From Ligula intestinalis (Eukaryota; Platyhelminthes; Cestoda; Diphyllobothriidea; Diphyllobothriidae), in contig JAYGXS010000001.1 of the NCBI GenBank assembly GCA_036362985.1, forward strand, positions 11,754,889 to 11,818,888: DNA of 64,000 bases, read 5' to 3'. Under the pieces are notes generated by a model. The model was not told the DNA's origin, made no database searches, and was given only the letters and a program-made list of their open reading frames with translations. The translations under genes were made by a program, and so were the position numbers. This document shows positions 9,476 to 19,604 of the stretch, one piece after another (the stretch's first letter is position 1; each line of letters starts with the position of its first letter).

Positions 9476-10120
9476 GGAAGCACGTAAACGGAAACTTAAT
9501 CAATCATTCTTTGAGGTCGAAACGCTTTCTTATTAGTTTCCACTCTACTGACCTTGAAGCAGCCTTCTTTGTCATGGTTGTTGCACAAATAAATCGGACT
9601 ATGCGTTAATTTGAAGCAGCCCACACACACATGGGGCGAAGTTCTATCTCAACAAGTAATTTTGAACGTGGTCAATTGCCCTGGTAATCTCAGGCCTTCA
9701 ATATATTCCCTCCCCCTCTTATGGTAACCACCATCGGTGCGTTTTTGGCGTAGTAGCGAGCTCATCAGTTGGACATGCATTCCGGTTAACAGTTTCGAGT
9801 TGCAAAATATCAATGCGCGTACACATGCGACGCACATGTTACTCGCAATGTGGGCAGCTGATGACCGTTGCTGATCGCTTAACGTAAACGAAGGAAAAGC
9901 GAGTTTTATCGAGCAGGTAAGAGGAACACTTTATATTACAAACAGGGGGGGGGGGGTTAATCGTCTTATGCATTCACCAGAGATAACATCCGGTATGGGT
10001 GGTTGATACGTAAGATGCACACCTTTTATAGTATTTAGCTGTTTCGATTGTGGGGCAGCTCCACCACCACATTACAGGACACACTCATTCGGCTGTGGCT
10101 TGTAGCTTAAGCTCGGGCCC
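9476..10120 (+). mobile_element. PLE-B 3' end, tandem unit 2
   Basis: A direct tandem copy of 8,800-9,470, displaced by about 675 bases at the left and about 658 at the right (TTAATTTGAAGCAGC at 8,931 and 9,606; TAGTATTTAG at 9,371 and 10,029). The coding remnant ends with LPW followed by stop near 9,683 (CAATTGCCCTGGTAA). A G-run of about 11 bases lies at 9,945-9,956. Tandem 3' ends are common in PLEs. Confidence 0.65.
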
Positions 10121-10146
10121 CACCGACAAACTCACAGCGGGTGGTA

Positions 10147-10870
10147 TTATAGGCAGAATGATATGAACGATAAAAGATTAAGGAGATCGGAATGTTCATT
10201 TCTGGCAGTCAGACATACCCAGACCCAGGTTGTGTGATCCCTGAAGATGGAAGCGGCGGCTAACTCTGGCCCGCTTACCGTTTTTTCCACTTTAATATTC
10301 TTTAGGCAGCCTAATAAAAACACTTGAACACAGTCGAGTCGGACCAGAGCAATTTGTGACTTAATCACGAACCGCAGTTGCGCAGTTCGCTCTACGCACG
10401 CAAGGATGCAATTAAACCGGATTTATCATTAAATATTGAACAATCGCCCAATCAAGCTAGTTATTCCCGTTTTCTATTCCCAGTACGCTCCCAATATCTC
10501 ATGCACCTCGGCTAAATTGGGTAGCCAAATGTACTATGAGCTTTAGTTGCACTCATTGACCGCTGATCGCTGCTAGCGAGGCCTCGTGAAAAGCACTCTA
10601 TGTGCGTGGTGAGAAGTATGACGCCCCAGCTATGTGGTCGGTGAATGGACCCCGAAAATGGAATTCCTGAAATGTACTCGGGTCTTCACCAATGCAATAT
10701 AAACGAAACCTGGTGCATACTCATGAAGTTGGTTTGGCAGATTTGCTTAATTTGAGTTGACCCAAGTGTGAAAAACTCTAGGCGTTTGGCGGGATTTGAA
10801 CCCGCGCATCAGAGAAAGCCTTTGCCGGGGGCTAATGCTCTACCGCTAAGCTACAAACGCCCGCTTCACG
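10147..10870 (-). repeat. Repeat T with tRNA-like head (long SINE)
   Basis: Read on the minus strand: a tRNA-like head at 10,866-10,795, a body shared with 5.15-5.64, 6.34-6.80 and 31.41-31.86 kb, then the tail ATTCCGATCTCC, CTTTTATCGTTCATATCATTCTGCCTATAAT. The tail is shared with the short SINEs at 57.7 and 58.2 kb. The landmark ACTTGGGTCAACTCAAATT beside the head echoes CCCGGGATGCGAATACCTGCCTCAATTT on its other side, as if the head sits between two related copies of a short sequence. Confidence 0.6.
10795..10866 (-). repeat. tRNA-like sequence (SINE head)
   Basis: On the minus strand an acceptor stem of up to 8 bp forms (GGCGTTTG with CAAACGCC). A D-arm GCTT...GAGC and a perfect T-arm GCGGG-TTCAAAT-CCCGC are present. 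Between GAGCA and the T-arm lie 30 bases that do not form a standard 5-bp anticodon stem (only AGCC/GGCT with a 9-base loop). I therefore do not call a functional tRNA or an anticodon. Intact A- and B-box-like sequences suggest Pol III promoter ancestry. Confidence 0.6.
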
Positions 10871-11059
10871 CCATGAGTGCATACTTGCTGTCAAATTGAG
10901 GCAGGTATTCGCATCCCGGGTGTGTGAACACCTAGAAAAGAAAAATAAGGATGATATTTATTTATTTGGGAAAATATACATTTTACTGCGTGCATTTCGA
11001 GACTGGTCGATACGGCTCTGATGAAAACCAATTACCAGGCAGAAGGGAAATGCCGCTGC

Positions 11060-11480
11060 AAACTATTTCTCTGAATGAGTACCCGTGTGCCTTTATGTGT
11101 CGATGCAGGAATCATCAAGTATTCAAACAATAAGGCGTTTTGAACACTATGGCCTCCCCAGGCAGCAAAACTAATGACCCAGTGGGCTCTCCTGTACGTG
11201 GAAAATGCAGCTGCCTATAAAATTCCATGTGTCAGCTGTGATGCCGTTTATTGTGGCCAAACAGAGGAATCCGCCTCAGCCCCTATAAAAGAACACCAGT
11301 TAACGGTCAGGAGACAAGACCATCTATTCTAGGCAACCACTTTTACACTTAGGCACACATGTGCATGGGATAGTACCCGAAAACTTGCTGACCGCCTCAG
11401 CAAAATAGGCAGTAAATTACTGAAAGCAATGCACTGAGATGAAGCATGCACCAATCGTAATATCCATTTAGCTGCTTCTT
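11060..11480 (+). pseudogene. PLE GIY-YIG endonuclease fragment
   Basis: Around 11,070 the frame reads NEYPCAFMCRC, like the NGYPGAFVEKC stretch at the RT-endonuclease junction in the 7-kb copy. From 11,204 it gives YKIPCVSC then VYCGQT, the GIY-YIG signature with its Cys pair, and IKEHQLTVRR. A TAG stop interrupts at about 11,330, then come an Asp-Ser-Arg-Lys stretch and SKLLKAMH, the region of the catalytic Glu (here Lys). Stops and the missing Glu mean it is dead. It is more diverged than PLE-A at 7 and 12 kb. Confidence 0.65.
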
Positions 11481-11764
11481 AAAAAATCCGCAAGTACAAA
11501 TTCCAGCGAACGTGGCCAATTCCGAAGGGAAGCCAAAATTTAATTAATGTGTATTGGTACTGATGTCAGCCAGCTATAGAATTTCCTTGCTAGGCACAAT
11601 TCACTAGTTGGGTTCTCGCACAGCACACACGGTCTGAAGACGAGCCGAAGGACCCAACTAAAAAAACGTATGACATAAAGTCAAATATTGCTAATACAAG
11701 CGAACATGCGAGTCCCAGGAAGTAATTGAGAAATAGAGGACAACTCGATCGCTGGGACAATATT

Positions 11765-11830
11765 TTTATTCGCCTTGGCATTTCGAAATCCGTCGCGGAT
11801 TCATCATCAGAGACATACACACCGAACAGT
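11765..11830 (-). ncRNA. Hammerhead-like motif, decayed cleavage site
   Basis: On the minus strand: CTGATGA (11,810-11,804), an extra T, a stem II of up to 7 bp (GAAUCCG/CGGAUUU with one G-U, loop CGA), then GAAA (11,784-11,781). The usual CGUC after GAAA is UGCC here, so the cleavage site is lost. This copy has the best stem II of its subtype. Confidence 0.5.
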
Positions 11831-11944
11831 AACAGAAGCAGCTTGTCGTAAAATTTAAACCTACAGAAAAATCGATAAATGTCTTTATGCGCTGATTCGT
11901 TGTGTCAGCAATGACCATCTGGTCTTGTGGTGTTGGCATAAGAT

Positions 11945-12285
11945 GATGTAGTGGACTGTGTGTTACCGAGTCGCGGTTTGCTTTGGCCAAATTTAGTTTC
12001 AGCACCGAATATGGATTGAGCAAATCGTTCCACTTGTTGATGGATTGGGAGCCCGTGAACCATGACTGAAGAAATTCTTGGCTCGCTCTATTGTCACCGC
12101 TTGCGAAAATTTCGGCCTCATCAAATTTGAATGTATGGCCGGGTCCCGTCGAATGAGCCACAACTTGAGAATTGGCATCATATCGCCGCACTGCTGCCGC
12201 GTGTCCGGCAATTCGCGTCTTGAGAAGCCTGCCAGTTTCTCCGATATAGTTAGTTTGCCTGCAACTGCATCAGATCTTACAGACG
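11945..12285 (-). pseudogene. PLE-A GIY-YIG domain, 5'-truncated
   Basis: The minus strand encodes NYIGETGRLLKTRIAGH, then RRYDANSQVVAHSTGPGH and, near the end, SQEFLQSWF and SINKWNDLLN. These are the YIG motif, the conserved Arg, the paired His and the Glu-containing helix of the PLE endonuclease (Glu in QEFLQ). The GIY half lies at the truncated start and is broken by the junction and a frame change. The coding end runs into the pLTR near 11,960. Confidence 0.75.
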
Positions 12286-12336
12286 ACTCCATATTTTCCC
12301 AGCGATCGAGTCGTCTTCTTCTCAAAGTCAAATATT

Positions 12337-13310
12337 TTCTCAAAGTAGTTTATCCCTTCCAATCAGCGCTCCTATATTATGTAAAAATATTTAGGTAATT
12401 TTTTCGCTGTACACTATTTTTCCAGAACGCATGAAAGAACAGATCAAATCTTTTAATGCACCACTGATCTATGCACATTGGGACAGTCCTTATCCCGTGA
12501 CGCAATCCCACATTTACGTATGTAGGCCATTTTGCTAATGCGTTGCTAGCATGCACTTCCCAAGATAATGTTGGGTCGTCAAGTATTCCATTCGTAGTGA
12601 CGCATATGGTTCAGTTTGACACTTTCGTATTTCTTGTTTCGTATCACCTTCTGATATGTAGATTTCCTCTCGCTAAATAATTGTGCACTTTAAGAAATAG
12701 TTTAATATTTGTTGATATTCTTGTTTCAATGCAGAAATGTGTAAAATTAGCACCAGCAGTAGATAAGACGTTTTACTTAGAAAGAGTATCACAGGCAGCT
12801 TAGAATATCAATGGTGTACTGTGCTCTTATATTTCTACGGAGCAGGCGGTATCAACATCAATATCAGTATCAGAAACATCATTCGAGACATTTAGTTCTG
12901 ATAATTCTGGCCTCACGAATGAGCCACGCGGTATGTCAGAATCAAAGCTTAGTAATGGAGGATTGAAAAACATCACCGAGTCAACATAACCTCAAAGTGC
13001 ACAAGAAGTACCGTTGATGTTTGGCGCTGGTTGGCCAATAGTATTAACTCACCTAATAAAATAGGTTTAAGTGAGAAAAGTGAATATTTGGCTTCCAAAT
13101 AAACTGGATAAAATACAGAAACAATCACGTTTGGCAGATTCCACTATTTCAGAAGATAAAATGGCGAACATATGTTTAATTCGATAATCCTCGTCAGCCC
13201 TTTACATTTATGTGGTAATTAAGTAGATAAACTATGTGGGTTGGTAGAAAAATAGGATGTCAGAGCAGGAGGAATAAGGGGGGGGGGAAATGGGGTCAAA
13301 ATCTAATCGG
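12337..13310. other. AT-rich DNA, nothing recognised
   Basis: No gene, repeat copy or motif that I can support. It ends with a poly-G run at about 13,277-13,286. Confidence 0.45.
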
Positions 13311-13312
13311 CG

Positions 13313-13500
13313 TTAGGGGGAACTGGTAGTCGGCCTAGGTGCTAAGCTTCCGGCTGTTGAATTAACAGCTTTTGACCATGGTGACTGCGGTGCCGCGACG
13401 AAGTTCTTTCGGGCGCACAGAACCGGTCGGCGTAGCCTGATGGCGGCCGTTTCTGCCGTAGCCAACAGACGCTGTCCAAGAAATTTTGGGAAGCACAATG
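13313..13500 (-). pseudogene. PLE-B protein C-terminal fragment
   Basis: The minus strand reads LGQRLLATAETAAIRLRRP and later LCARKNF and SPWS. It matches LGQRLLAKAEATAIRLRKP at 26,640 and the equivalent parts at 17.2, 25.4, 27.1 and 45.3 kb. The stretch ends near an LPW-type terminus degraded to SPWS. PLE-A sequence begins immediately to the right (from about 13,505), which suggests the PLE-A piece inserted into this older copy. Confidence 0.65.
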
Positions 13501-13504
13501 TTAC

Positions 13505-14104
13505 TTTCAATAATTGAGGTTAATATTTGCATACCAGATGTGTGTATGGATAAAAACGAAGAAGAAGAAGAAGAAGAAGAAGAAGAAGAAGAAGAAGAAG
13601 AAGAAAAAGAAAAAGGCACATCGATCACCGGCATTATGATTTGATTCGTCTGCGCTCCTGAACTCTTACCAAGGTCCATCGTCAGAGATAAAAAAACCAA
13701 CGGAAGACAAGCAACAGTTATCGGGGGCAGGATCCAATCAAGCACCACTGACTTCAGTCCGGAGTTGACTGCACGGGGGTGGGTATGCCGACACCAGATC
13801 GATAAATCGATTGACTGAGTTCTCGTATGAGGCCAGAGCTTAAATCAATTCTCGGCCTGTCTTGCTGCCTGCGTGGGAGATTATAGTCGAGTCTGCAAAA
13901 ATTAAACTCGTGGCCCGTCTCGTATATGTAGGCAGCCTCTTTTAATAACTCGTCGGCCCGTCTTTCAGCTAGATTCTTTTCGTGTATGTACGAACCAAGC
14001 ATGCGTCCAATCTGTCCTGCACAATTTCGAAGACAGTTTATGTACTGTATTCGATACACTATACCCGACTTTGCACTAGGATTCAATCGGTCTTTGGTTT
14101 CCAT
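13505..14104 (-). mobile_element. PLE-A 3' half: GIY-YIG, pLTR, extension
   Basis: The minus strand carries a GIY-YIG frame (14,104-13,754): SGIVYRIQ, then CAGQIGRMLGSYIHEKNLAERR, then TGHEFNF and, near the end, a degraded catalytic helix. The pLTR follows with a hammerhead-like CTGACGA (13,685-13,679) whose GAAA side has decayed, a (TTC)n run, and an extension with ACACATCTGGTATGC. The protein lacks everything upstream of the connector. No clear target duplication was found. Confidence 0.7.
13558..13616 (+). repeat. (GAA)n microsatellite
   Basis: About 15 GAA units followed by GAAAAAG. It lies where other PLE-A pLTRs have only a short CTTCTTC (read on the minus strand), so it seems to be an expansion of the pLTR's own end. 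Confidence 0.9.
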
Positions 14105-14109
14105 GACTC

Positions 14110-14800
14110 GACTGTTACTTTCTAGTCACAAAAATGATGAATTTTGGAATAGAATTCTAATTTGTTATGAGAAATTAATTCAATATGATAACCGTAAACG
14201 TAAACAGTCGTTGGACAAGGAAAGGCTACCAGCACACAAATAAAAGCGTAATATTCAACTTGATCCATTATGATTTCATGAAACCTGACTAGCGGATCAC
14301 GACAGAAGTATACTGCAACCAGATGGGTAAACTTATCACAAAATCTTGCAGAAAAAAACAAAATACATTGTCCAACCGACCTACTACTATTCTATTGTAC
14401 GCCAAAGTTAGACCACAAGCCGCACAACTGATGACGGTAAAAATATAAACGTTTAAGTTGTTTTTCCCACGGAATGCAACTTCTTCCGGAATCTAGATAA
14501 CGTTTTTATAGGAAAATGGTTTAATTCTTACTACCACTTTAAAATAGGCCTTCCAAAAGTTCATTGGCTATCAATTACGTCACTTTGAAATCACCGGGCT
14601 AAACAAGCTACCGCTGAACTGGCGAGTGTGTTCAAAAAATGGGTGCATAACCTTGTCAGGAAAATTTTTTACTGCACTAATATTCCTAAAAAATTTCAGA
14701 TGGAAATTTTACTTCTTTTCTATGATTTTAATACTTCACGACTAGACACATATAGGCGTTAAAAGCACAATCTCAATTTTATTCTTGTGGTAGTAACTCT
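14110..14800. other. Nothing recognised
   Basis: AT-rich sequence without a supported gene. Open frames on both strands near 14,000-14,360 show no domain. Confidence 0.4.
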
Positions 14801-14804
14801 AACG

Positions 14805-15185
14805 GCTACAATCACTCAGGACCTGGTTCCTTAGGAGCTGGGAGAGAAGACGGTGGAAAGGCGAGAGTAGAAGGAACAATGTATTGTTTACAGGGGCTAT
14901 GAGGAGGCTGCCGCTGCGTCTGGCGCGGTGTCCGGCCGGGAGGACGCGTGAGCGCACCGTCTCGCTCAGATACGATTTTTCAGTGTCCGTAAGCGTGGGA
15001 TTTCAGTGATGACCGAAAAGGGTTCATAGTCTCAGAGCGCTGTTTGGACTATGCGAGCTGGGGTGCGTCTGTGCGCCCCAGTCGGCTAGAGCAAAGGTTA
15101 CACGTCCGCTTGCGGCCACCGCACTGTTGACTGGACGAAACCAAATCTGGGGCATCTCGCGTTTGGAGGTGTTTGGCTGTAAGGC
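14805..15185 (-). repeat. Dispersed repeat K
   Basis: The reverse-strand landmarks are present: GGACCTGGTTCCTTAGGAG, a GAAGACGGTGGAAAGGCG block, GAGTAGAAGGAACAATGTATTG, and the GC-rich GCGTGAGCGCACCGTCTCGCTC part. It closely matches 21,930-22,140. Confidence 0.7.
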
Positions 15186-15189
15186 GTAC

Positions 15190-15890
15190 ACAGTAGCGCG
15201 ATAGTAGGATGATTATAAATAATGAATAAATCGTATACTTAAGGCCCAGGGGGCCTTTTTATTACAAACTTAGTGCTGTAGTAAAAATAAACGCAAAGCT
15301 GGTAATCACAGCTGCGCGTTAGCAACTAAATAACAACAGGAATCAGTAGTATGTTACGCATAGTAAATCAGATCCGATTTTCAACGGATACTCTTACAAA
15401 AAAATATTTAAAAATATTCGATAAATATGGTAGTGAAAAACATCTCCTTTATCGGTGGAAGAGTTCAGTGAGCTACCAAAATATAGGAGGAAAAAACTGC
15501 CTAAATAGATTGACATGATAAGATGCAATGATCTAGGATAGTGAGGATTAGGGTTCGGAAGGGTCCTTGTCGTGGAAAAAAATCCAAAAGCATCGTGGGG
15601 ATGAGACGAGAGGAGCTCATCGAGGACAATGGGGTCGAAACGAGGAAGGGAACGTAGAAATCACGGCAGCATCACCAAGGTGCGACTAAGCAGACTGTAG
15701 AGTCCACCGACAAGTTGGCGACAACCCACGATGATCATCGACAGCGACCACTGTCAAGGTTGCAAAACGGAGAAGAGCTTGCATAATTTGAAAATAATAC
15801 TTGACTCTGCAGATGAAAATGTTAACATATTTAGAGACCATTTCAATATCCTGAGAAAAGCTTCAAATACCAGGAAGACCCTTTTCAAAG
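15190..15890. other. Nothing recognised
   Basis: No supported coding or repeat identity was found. Confidence 0.4.
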
Positions 15891-15892
15891 TC

Positions 15893-16387
15893 TTAAAGTT
15901 GCGTGTTTGGAAAGAAAACAGACAGTAAGGACATTATTTCCTCCAAATGTAAATACCTACGTAATTTTAATTTGAAACTGGGTAAGGTAGACGACAACCT
16001 AATTTCGAGTGGAAGATTATTCCAAATGAAAGCATATTTGGAGGCAAAAAAGCGATAACAGTTAGATATGGAGCTAAGGGTTGGTGAAATTATCATAGAG
16101 GAGTTAAGAGTGGCATGAAGTCGGTTCACCGGAGCAAGAGCGTTAGGTTGTGGGAGATTAGGACTATTGTTAACGCGAAACAGAAAGTATATACCAGCTT
16201 CGATTCTTCTTACCCAAAGAAATTGAATGCCCGTCAAATGACATCTGTCTGTATAAAAAACACTGGATCCAGAAAGAAAAAATAGTTTGTGATTGAAACG
16301 TCTCTGAAACTTTTCAATCTTACTGCGGACAGACGTGTTCATAAGACCAAGCAGGGGACAACGGCATTCAAAGGTTGGGGAGAACAA
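15893..16387 (-). pseudogene. Non-LTR retrotransposon RT, C-terminal part
   Basis: The minus strand has a 164-codon frame with the typical end of a LINE reverse transcriptase: an early EKFQRRFNHK (compare the LE.VQRRATK motif of such enzymes), then YTDRCHLTGIQFLWVRRIEAG, a spacer, and YAFIWNNLPLEIRLSSTLPSF near the end. In complete elements this segment lies downstream of the RT palm and resembles CR1/RTE-type C-termini. No RT catalytic motifs are present, so it is a 5'-truncated fossil with a surprisingly open frame. Confidence 0.65.
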
Positions 16388-16660
16388 ACATGCGGTACAG
16401 TCTAAACTTTATTTTCGGACGGAAGAAATTATATGATATCCAACCACATATCTGTGTGGCCTTGGCAGGACTTCGATCTGCATGAGGCGAAAATGCTGTT
16501 CTCAACTGCAGAAAGCTTCAAGCTTCCACTCATCACCGATGTTTGCATAGAAGCATCAATATTTAATAAGAACGAGTTGAAAAAATTGTATTTTCTCTCC
16601 TAGGTTTTTAAGGATTGCAGATTTTCGGAGTCTATATCCTTAAGAGAATGAAATACTGTA

Positions 16661-16750
16661 GTCACCGGTTATTAAGCCCACGGTTAATAAGCCCGCCGCT
16701 TATTAAGCCTAATTTGGTCTGTGCCCAAAGTGGGCTTAATAACCGGCGAC
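16661..16750. mobile_element. Short palindromic MITE, TA-flanked
   Basis: Terminal inverted repeats GTCACCGGTTATTAAGCCCA and, reversed, GTCGCCGGTTATTAAGCCCA bound a 90-bp element, with TA at 16,659-16,660 and 16,751-16,752. TA duplication with short TIRs fits the Tc1/mariner superfamily. No transposase is present. Confidence 0.8.
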
Positions 16751-16752
16751 TA

Positions 16753-16836
16753 TTGTATAAAGCCCATGGTTAATAATCCTGCCGCTTATTAAGCCCAATT
16801 TAGTGTGGACCCGAGGTGAGCTTAATAACCGGCGAG
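16753..16836. mobile_element. Second, damaged copy of the same MITE
   Basis: Immediately downstream is a related unit containing AAAGCCCATGGTTAATAA, CGCTTATTAAGCCCAATTT and the right TIR AGCTTAATAACCGGCGAG. Its left TIR is eroded. Two copies back to back imply a tandem or nested insertion. Confidence 0.7.
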
Positions 16837-16974
16837 TACTTTACATACGTTTTAACGGCAGCTGGGTGGACAGGAACTTTATTTTTACTCCGATTTGACT
16901 GCGTAGCAGGCCAAATGTCTCCACAAACTTGGGTTTCAGTAAGGCTAGCTAAAGATGGCTAGAAAAACAAAAAG

Positions 16975-17640
16975 AGCCACCCCAGACGTCTGGAGAAGAG
17001 AATATGCGAGCACATACCAGCGTGGCTCAGCAAAGAAGAGAATAGACCGATCTCAAGGTCAATCCTCGCTCACCTAATTGATACGAACCACAAAGTGGAT
17101 GCACAGGAAGCCTTTTGGATCCTATTCCATACGCCGACACAATACTCAAAAAGCCTGCCCAACCGGGTGTTAGCCACAGCAGAGCCAGTGGCAATCTGGT
17201 TAGCAAAACCCAACCTATGTTGTCAAAAGTCGCTGGTACAAGCAATCTGCCTCCCTTGGCCGATTGCGCGTGGAAATTCCAAGCCTCCTGTAGACACGTA
17301 GTCAAAAAACACAGAAAACGAAGCCACGGAGAATAGTCAAGCCCAAGCTGCGCTGCTAACATAAAGATCTCAACCCGCCGACCGTGAGAACATGCTCCCT
17401 GTCTTATCTGTACATCGCAACTGCGTCCTACCCGTACTGGCGCCCAGATTCAGGAAACGATGGAAAACCCAGATGCTTGATTACACTCATCCGCCCACCA
17501 ACCCCCTTTCTCCCCCTCCCCCTCCAACCTGACGCTCATATTAACGCTGCAATTAACTGTCCATTTTTAATTTCCCATGTCATATACCGACCTGATTATG
17601 AATGACCGAAAACAATTGTTTGCCAATACGACTTTTGAAT
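16975..17640 (+). mobile_element. PLE-B GIY-YIG end and 3' region
   Basis: The plus strand encodes RRLEKRICEHIPAWLSKEE, ILAHLIDTNHKVDAQEAF, NRVLATAEPVAIWLAKP and QKSLVQAICLPWP (to about 17,265). This is the second half of a GIY-YIG domain with the LPW C-terminus, paralogous to 25.4-25.6 (minus), 26.44-26.76, 26.89-27.17 and 45.15-45.38 kb (minus). The GIY-YIG signature itself has been lost at the left. Downstream, CTGATTATGAATGACCGAAA at 17,595-17,614 resembles the hammerhead core region of other PLE pLTRs. Confidence 0.7.
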
Positions 17641-19300
17641 CGTAAAATGGGAATTTGCGCAGAAAGTACGGTTATTTGAAAACACTCTAAGGCTAATTTC
17701 TCTGCTGCAAGGTGCGCGGGTTCCTTAATACTACCTTGAAACTACGAAATTTGATCCAAGTTTGCTGCAGTTTATTTACATCAAGTAGAGTTCTCACTAA
17801 AAGCCAACGAAAAATGAAATATTATTTACTATGAGAATGCACCTCCAGTGTAGTTGGTGGAATGGTGGAACGGGTGCAAGCGAAAGCAGTATTTAAAATA
17901 ATGCATTTTTTTAAATTTTTGTAGCTAAAACCCTCCATATTTTCAAGCCCCCAGGGCCGAAATCGTTACATTCTGACAAAATCCACACAAAAACCGATGC
18001 ATTCTCTCGAGCATTGAAAAGTGCGCGCATGCTGAGTGGGTTTCGAAATCAGCGTTGCATCAAAAACCAGTCTCTTATCCTTTAAGAATTGAACTGAGCT
18101 AGTCTAATTTCTGCTTAAAAGCCTGCTTCCCAAATTCAGTGAAATGTTTTGCAAAATTCTGCGAAATTCCTATCCCCAAACTACACCTGGGACAGGCCTA
18201 AATCAGCAATATTTGCGAGGCAGTCAGAGTGTAAACCTTCTCTGACATTTACGATACTATCATGCGCAAGCTGTTGCCTCTCTGAAACGTAGGCCTCCCC
18301 TGACTACTGCCTGCCATTAGCTGAGCGAATGTCAGCGGAAAGTCGCAATACATTGATCCCTCTTCGAACGCGGGGATTGCATTCCAAAACCCGCCACCTC
18401 CCCCCGTCCTCGCGCGATGGGTGAACATCCACGAAGTAAACCCTGTATACCTATAAAGTTATATCTATGAGGTTGTTGAAACCGAAAGAGATCCTCACAC
18501 CTTCCTACAATTATTTCCCACACTGTCATACAGCCTTAAGCATGTTCCTCTCCTTAGACATCAGAAAAAAGGATTATTTGGGTAATTGACCTATAAACAC
18601 TGTTTATATATATATATATAGTTATCGTATGCAACGGAGGAGTTACATTTATTACGTGATACATTTTTGGGGGCATTGTGATATTACGTATGTTTTCCTA
18701 ACCCAGTCCTTACTTTTGTAACGGAAGCCCAGGCCGAGATATCACCGCCTAATAACGACTTGTGTGAGTCCCCAAAGGAAGAACATGACAAGAAGTGTGC
18801 AACGGCAGAAGTCTTTTAGTGTAATAGGTACAACGTATTTAGGAAAAAACGCGCGTAAACGATGTCCCTTGAGCCAATCAGATTCTCTCCTGAAATAGTC
18901 ACCCGTATTATTGGCTGTTGGCTCAGTGAGTGAGTTTAGCTAGAAATTCGAATTCTTGATTGATTGTCTAGTACGATGCGTTAGCTCACGCGTCGGCCGA
19001 TCGATAGCCTATTGTGGACGCGGCTATTAATTGCAAGCTTCTGCTTGCTAAGGCTGTTATTAGGCCGTCATAACACTTACCACAAAGTCCGATCGGTAAC
19101 TCTAACCGTTAACGCCAAACCAGGAGTTAACTCTAGCATAGTCTATCTATCTAACTAAAAAGACTAGGTATGTTATATTAATGAAGCAGTGAGCTTATAT
19201 ATCCGACCACTGTCGAAGTTTTCTTTGTTCAAATGCACTTTTGCGTAAATATAATTTGCGGTAGACGCCAAACTCCGGAAACATTCTAAACGTTGCCTAA
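17641..19300. other. Nothing recognised except a TA microsatellite
   Basis: A (TA)n run lies at about 18,606-18,620. I see no other supported feature. The sequence is moderately AT-rich without long frames. Confidence 0.4.
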
Positions 19301-19305
19301 ACTTA

Positions 19306-19602
19306 CAGTGGAGCCTCGTTTAAGAGTTTAATCCGTTCCGACAGTGAGCTCGTCACTGGAAACGTTTATCTTGTGAAATGCAGCCAACCAAACGGCATCG
19401 GTTCTCTGATTGGCTGCAGGCGACCGAGGACCCACACCCTGAGAGGACGACTCAACGGCGGACACAGGCACGCACACACGCACCGACAGCTCATAACCTG
19501 AATGGAAGCTCGTCAATCGAAACAAATTTTCTGCGATTGGTTCGCTCCTTACCTGAACTGCTCGTAGATGGGGCTGTTCGTCACCCAAGGTTCACTGTAT
19601 TA
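19306..19602. mobile_element. MITE, pogo/Tigger-like TIRs
   Basis: The left end is TA-CAGTGGAGCCTCGTTT and the right end reads, reversed, TA-CAGTGAACCTTGG. CAGTGRARCCTYG termini with TA duplications are characteristic of pogo/Tigger elements. About 290 bp long with no transposase frame. Two short overlapping frames inside it are incidental. Confidence 0.7.
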
Positions 19603-19604
19603 TA

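Larger units (their letters stand above)
11690..12323 (-). mobile_element. PLE-A insertion with 13-bp TSD
   Basis: AAAGTCAAATATT occurs at 11,677-11,689 and again at 12,324-12,336, bracketing the element. Reading on the minus strand: a short inverted pLTR piece (12,323-12,290, plus-sense CAGCGATCGAGTCGTCTTC), the GIY-YIG coding end, the pLTR with hammerhead motif, and a 39-nt extension (11,728-11,690). Total 634 bp. The layout duplicates those at 6.93-8.16, 21.10-21.66 and 27.45-28.95 kb. Confidence 0.85.

Noticed and set aside
9649..9837. A conserved small protein shared with the frame at 32,773-32,964
   Set aside because: The two frames resemble one another because both lie in PLE-B tail DNA on the opposite strand to its coding end; no sign of coding constraint.
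10795..10866. A functional tRNA gene
   Set aside because: Acceptor and T-arm pair, but the central 30 bases give no normal anticodon stem, and the sequence is part of a dispersed repeat.
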